Assembly: GCF_030817655.1 (NCBI RefSeq)
Contig: NZ_JAUSZM010000003.1
Location: 4,836,001-4,900,000, forward strand
Source of the DNA: Streptomyces sp. V4I2
Lineage (GTDB): Bacteria > Actinomycetota > Actinomycetes > Streptomycetales > Streptomycetaceae
Direction of reading: 5' to 3'
Length of the DNA: 64,000 bases
Numbering within the stretch: the stretch's first letter is position 1; each line of letters starts with the position of its first letter. The notes below the pieces were generated by a model that ran no database searches, was not told the DNA's origin, and worked only from the letters and a program-made list of their open reading frames with translations. This document shows, one piece after another, positions 61,590 through 64,000 of the stretch. The position numbers were made by a program, and so were the translations under genes.

Positions 61590-61663
61590 GGGGGCCCGTA
61601 CGCCCGTCAGCGGCTGTCCGAAAGTGGTGGCGGCATTGCCGGGACCTTGTCACACTCCGTCAT

Positions 61664-64000
61664 ATGCCGTCCCCTTTCCGTGGTTTGAGTCGCAGACGGA
61701 GGGCGGCGTCGGGAGCATTCGCGCTGCTCGTCGCGGCCGGATTCTCCGTCATCCTCGCCTTCGTCGACAGCGAGAAACTGGTTGCCCTGGTCAGCGGTGC
61801 CGCGGCGGAGCTGCTGGGTTCGCTGGTGCTGGGGATCTGGGCCCTCCTGATGGACGGTTCCGGCACTGCCGACGACTCGCCGAGGACGTCGGCGCAGGCG
61901 GCGGACGCCCTCGCGAGGGAGGCCGTCGAGCTTTACGATCAGCGGCAGCGCGCTCGGAATCTGGTCGAGCACGAGCCCGTGCCGGTCCGCTGGATGTGGT
62001 CACGCCACCGGGTTTTCGGACGACCCGAGGACCTCATGCGCCCCGAACATGGTGTGGGTTCGCCGCGCTTCGCGGTTCTGCCGAACGCCGAGCCCGCCTC
62101 ACCGGCCATGCTGGCAGAAGGCGGTCTCGGCGAGCTGTTCAACGTCTACGCCGGGGTGAGAAGCGGTCGAGTGGTCGTGCTCGGTGAGCCCGGATCGGGC
62201 AAGTCCGCAGCCGCCGTTCTCACCGTTCTGAAAGCCGTTCAGGAGCGCCAGGGCATCGAGGACGAGCGGGAGCGCGAGCGGGTGCCGGTTCCGGTGCTGC
62301 TCACTCCGAAGGGCTGGAACCCGAAGAGTCAGAGGGTGCAGGACTGGCTCGCCGACCGGCTCGTCAGTGACTTCAAAGCCCTGCGTGCGCCCTCCTTGAG
62401 CACGCGGACTCCAGCACAGTTGGTCTGCGAGCGGCGCATCGCGCTGTTCCTCGACGGCTTCGACGACATCGACCCCGAGCAGCGGGACGCGGCGCTGCTC
62501 GCCCTGCGCGATCTGAGCGAGAACATCCGGCTGGTGATCTTCAGCAGGAACGAGCAGTTCACGCAAGCGGCGCGGATGCGGCGACTGTCCAGGGCCGCCG
62601 TACTCGAACTCCAACCCGTGCCGGCCGCGGTGGCGGCGGACTGTCTCTCAGCCTGGCAGCCCGATGGAATCCACTTGCACCTCCGGCAGCCGCTCGCCGA
62701 GCGCGTCCGAGAAGAGCCCGACGGTGTACTGGCACGGGCCCTCCGTACGCCTCTGATGCTGACCCTGTTGCGGGACGCGTTCCCCCATGGCGAGATCGAC
62801 GGATTCCCCGCGCTGGTGGAGGAGTTGCTCACGCCCGGGCGGTTCAGAACTCCCGAGGACATCCACGACCGTCTCCTCAAGCAGATCCTGCACCGGGCGT
62901 ACCCTCCCGACCGCCCCAACGCCTCCACCCCGTACACCCTGGACCAGGCGCAGCGCTGGCTCGGCCGCATCGCCAAGCGGATGACCGGCGACGAGGCACA
63001 GGAACTGGCGTGGTGGCGCATGCACGAGTGGGCCTCCGCCGCCTGGCGGATCCTCGCGGGGATAGCCGGCGGCGGTCTCGCCGCGGGGCTGATCGCCGCT
63101 CTCGTGGGCCGGTTCACCAACGAACTCGGCGAGCGGACGGTCATCGGGGTGTTTCCGGCCGCGGTGGCCGGTGCGGTGCTCGGGCTCGCCACCGGAATCG
63201 TCACCGAACGGCGCGCCGCGCATGTCAATCTGCTTCGAGGCTCCGAGAGGGCAGGCTTCAACGCCGGGATGGGGTTGATGTCCGGGCTCGCGGTCGGGAG
63301 CGCGGTGGCGCTGACCGTCGGCCCCGCATCCGGACCGGTCGTGGCTGTGATCGCGGCGCCGGTGGCTGCCCTGACAGCCGGGATCGGGACCGGTTTCGCC
63401 GCCGGCCTGCTGGACCTGACTCCTCCCGAGGCCACCACGAGGTCACAGGCATCGCCCCTGAAGCGTTTCCTGGGCCGACTGGTGGTGGGACTCCCGGCCG
63501 GGCTCGCCACCGGGCTCCCGGCCGGTCTGGCGGGCGGTATCCCGCTCGGCCTCGCCCAGGGCACGCGGCGCGGGCTCGTCGTCGGCCTGGCCATCGGCAT
63601 CGCCTACGTCCTCGCGTTCGGCCTCCTCGACGGCTTCGCCCGGATCGCGCCGAACGCCGACTCCCCCGTGGGCCCGAAGTCCGCCTGGAACGAGGACCGG
63701 AGACACAGCCTCTCCACGGGCGTCGTCTTCGGACTCGCCATGGGGTTCGCGGCCGGGCTCACCGATGCCCTTGCCACCGCCCGGCACGATCCTCTCGGGG
63801 TCGCGATACCGGTCGGGCTCATCACCGGAGTGGTGGTCGGTGTCGTGACCGGGACCGCGGCCGGCCTCACCGTGTCCAACAGCTGGCGGACCATGGTCGT
63901 GTTCGTGCAGCTGTGGGTGCTGCGTGTCCTCCCGCTGAGGGCGATGCGCTTCCTCGAGGACGCCCGCGAACGGGACGTACTGCGAGAGACAGGGCCCTTC
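61664..64000 (+). CDS. NACHT-type NTPase with large C-terminal membrane domain (3' end outside window)
   Basis: An open frame of 779 codons from ATG 61664 to the window edge, with no stop. Residues 14-60 contain two hydrophobic segments ('GAFALLVAAGFSVILAFVDS', 'AAAELLGSLVLGIWALLMDG'). A STAND/NACHT NTPase follows with Walker A GEPGSGKS (174-181), Walker B 'IALFLDGFDDID' (Asp264) and a sensor-like 'IRLVIFSRNEQF'. From about residue 460 come many Gly/Ala-rich membrane segments ('ILAGIAGGGLAAGLIAALVG', 'LVVGLPAGLATGLPAGLAGG', 'GVVFGLAMGFAAGLTDAL'). NACHT proteins act in signalling and often in phage defence; membrane-embedded forms are known in Streptomyces, role unproven. Confidence 0.85.
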   Translation, partial: MPSPFRGLSRRRRAASGAFALLVAAGFSVILAFVDSEKLVALVSGAAAELLGSLVLGIWALLMDGSGTADDSPRTSAQAADALAREAVELYDQRQRARNLVEHEPVPVRWMWSRHRVFGRPEDLMRPEHGVGSPRFAVLPNAEPASPAMLAEGGLGELFNVYAGVRSGRVVVLGEPGSGKSAAAVLTVLKAVQERQGIEDERERERVPVPVLLTPKGWNPKSQRVQDWLADRLVSDFKALRAPSLSTRTPAQLVCERRIALFLDGFDDIDPEQRDAALLALRDLSENIRLVIFSRNEQFTQAARMRRLSRAAVLELQPVPAAVAADCLSAWQPDGIHLHLRQPLAERVREEPDGVLARALRTPLMLTLLRDAFPHGEIDGFPALVEELLTPGRFRTPEDIHDRLLKQILHRAYPPDRPNASTPYTLDQAQRWLGRIAKRMTGDEAQELAWWRMHEWASAAWRILAGIAGGGLAAGLIAALVGRFTNELGERTVIGVFPAAVAGAVLGLATGIVTERRAAHVNLLRGSERAGFNAGMGLMSGLAVGSAVALTVGPASGPVVAVIAAPVAALTAGIGTGFAAGLLDLTPPEATTRSQASPLKRFLGRLVVGLPAGLATGLPAGLAGGIPLGLAQGTRRGLVVGLAIGIAYVLAFGLLDGFARIAPNADSPVGPKSAWNEDRRHSLSTGVVFGLAMGFAAGLTDALATARHDPLGVAIPVGLITGVVVGVVTGTAAGLTVSNSWRTMVVFVQLWVLRVLPLRAMRFLEDARERDVLRETGPF

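Overview
The base composition (very high G+C with strong third-position bias), the coupled ATGA/GTGA gene overlaps, GTG/TTG starts and the gene families all point to a Streptomyces chromosome, probably an arm region. Much of the window is littered with insertion-sequence pieces and broken genes, and one fragment looks like a telomere terminal-protein (tpg) gene.

Region 1 (1-18222) is a sugar catabolic locus. After the end of a LacI-type regulator and two transposase scraps, a minus-strand block carries an RbsABC-like sugar ABC transporter (8263-9318, 6572-8164, 5526-6569), a GntR/FCD regulator (4738-5442) and a secreted parallel beta-helix protein with three copies of a binding module (1357-4362). 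Divergent from it, a nine-gene plus-strand operon (10159-18222) encodes the set expected for non-phosphorylating L-fucose breakdown: mutarotase, aldo/keto reductase, lactonase, enolase-type dehydratase, short-chain dehydrogenase and FAH-type hydrolase. LutABC follows, which would oxidise the L-lactate the pathway releases. Two alpha-L-fucosidase (GH29) genes, one intact and one cut at both ends, lie about 20 kb away beside a GH43-AbfB protein and a lectin-SGNH esterase. An 11-bp palindrome (A[C/T]ATC-N-GAT[G/A]T) recurs upstream of the operon, of the GH29 gene and of the GH43 gene, suggesting one regulon.

Region 2 (18223-28914) is an IS graveyard: an IS5-type element with CTAG duplications and TIRs, an S8 protease whose 5' end seems lost, an MBL-fold remnant, a Tat-type solute-binding protein, a tpg remnant, and an IS3 element with an IS110 element nested inside it. 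Region 3 (28915-37968) holds the secreted glycan-acting enzymes, all on the minus strand, bounded by pseudogene pieces and an IS630 fragment.

Region 4 (37976-47670) is accessory DNA around a tRNA-Arg(CCU). Upstream of the tRNA are an XRE regulator, a winged-helix-like protein, and an overlapping pair made of a tyrosine-recombinase-like protein lacking recognisable catalytic residues and a DDE-transposase-like protein. Downstream is a relic island bounded by a 36-bp copy of the tRNA 3' end at 47635-47669. It contains a multiply broken integrase, a membrane-anchored repeat protein, an APH-type kinase, a small membrane protein and a Uma2 nuclease-like gene.

Region 5 (47885-64000) has a Ser/Gly repeat membrane protein, a broken phosphopantetheinyl transferase, amphi-Trp, AhpD-like and DUF2252 proteins, a LAL-type LuxR regulator, a 14-TM exporter, a frameshifted YihY/BrkB-like protein, small membrane proteins, several truncated enzymes, a WXG100 protein and a large NACHT-type membrane NTPase that runs off the window end.
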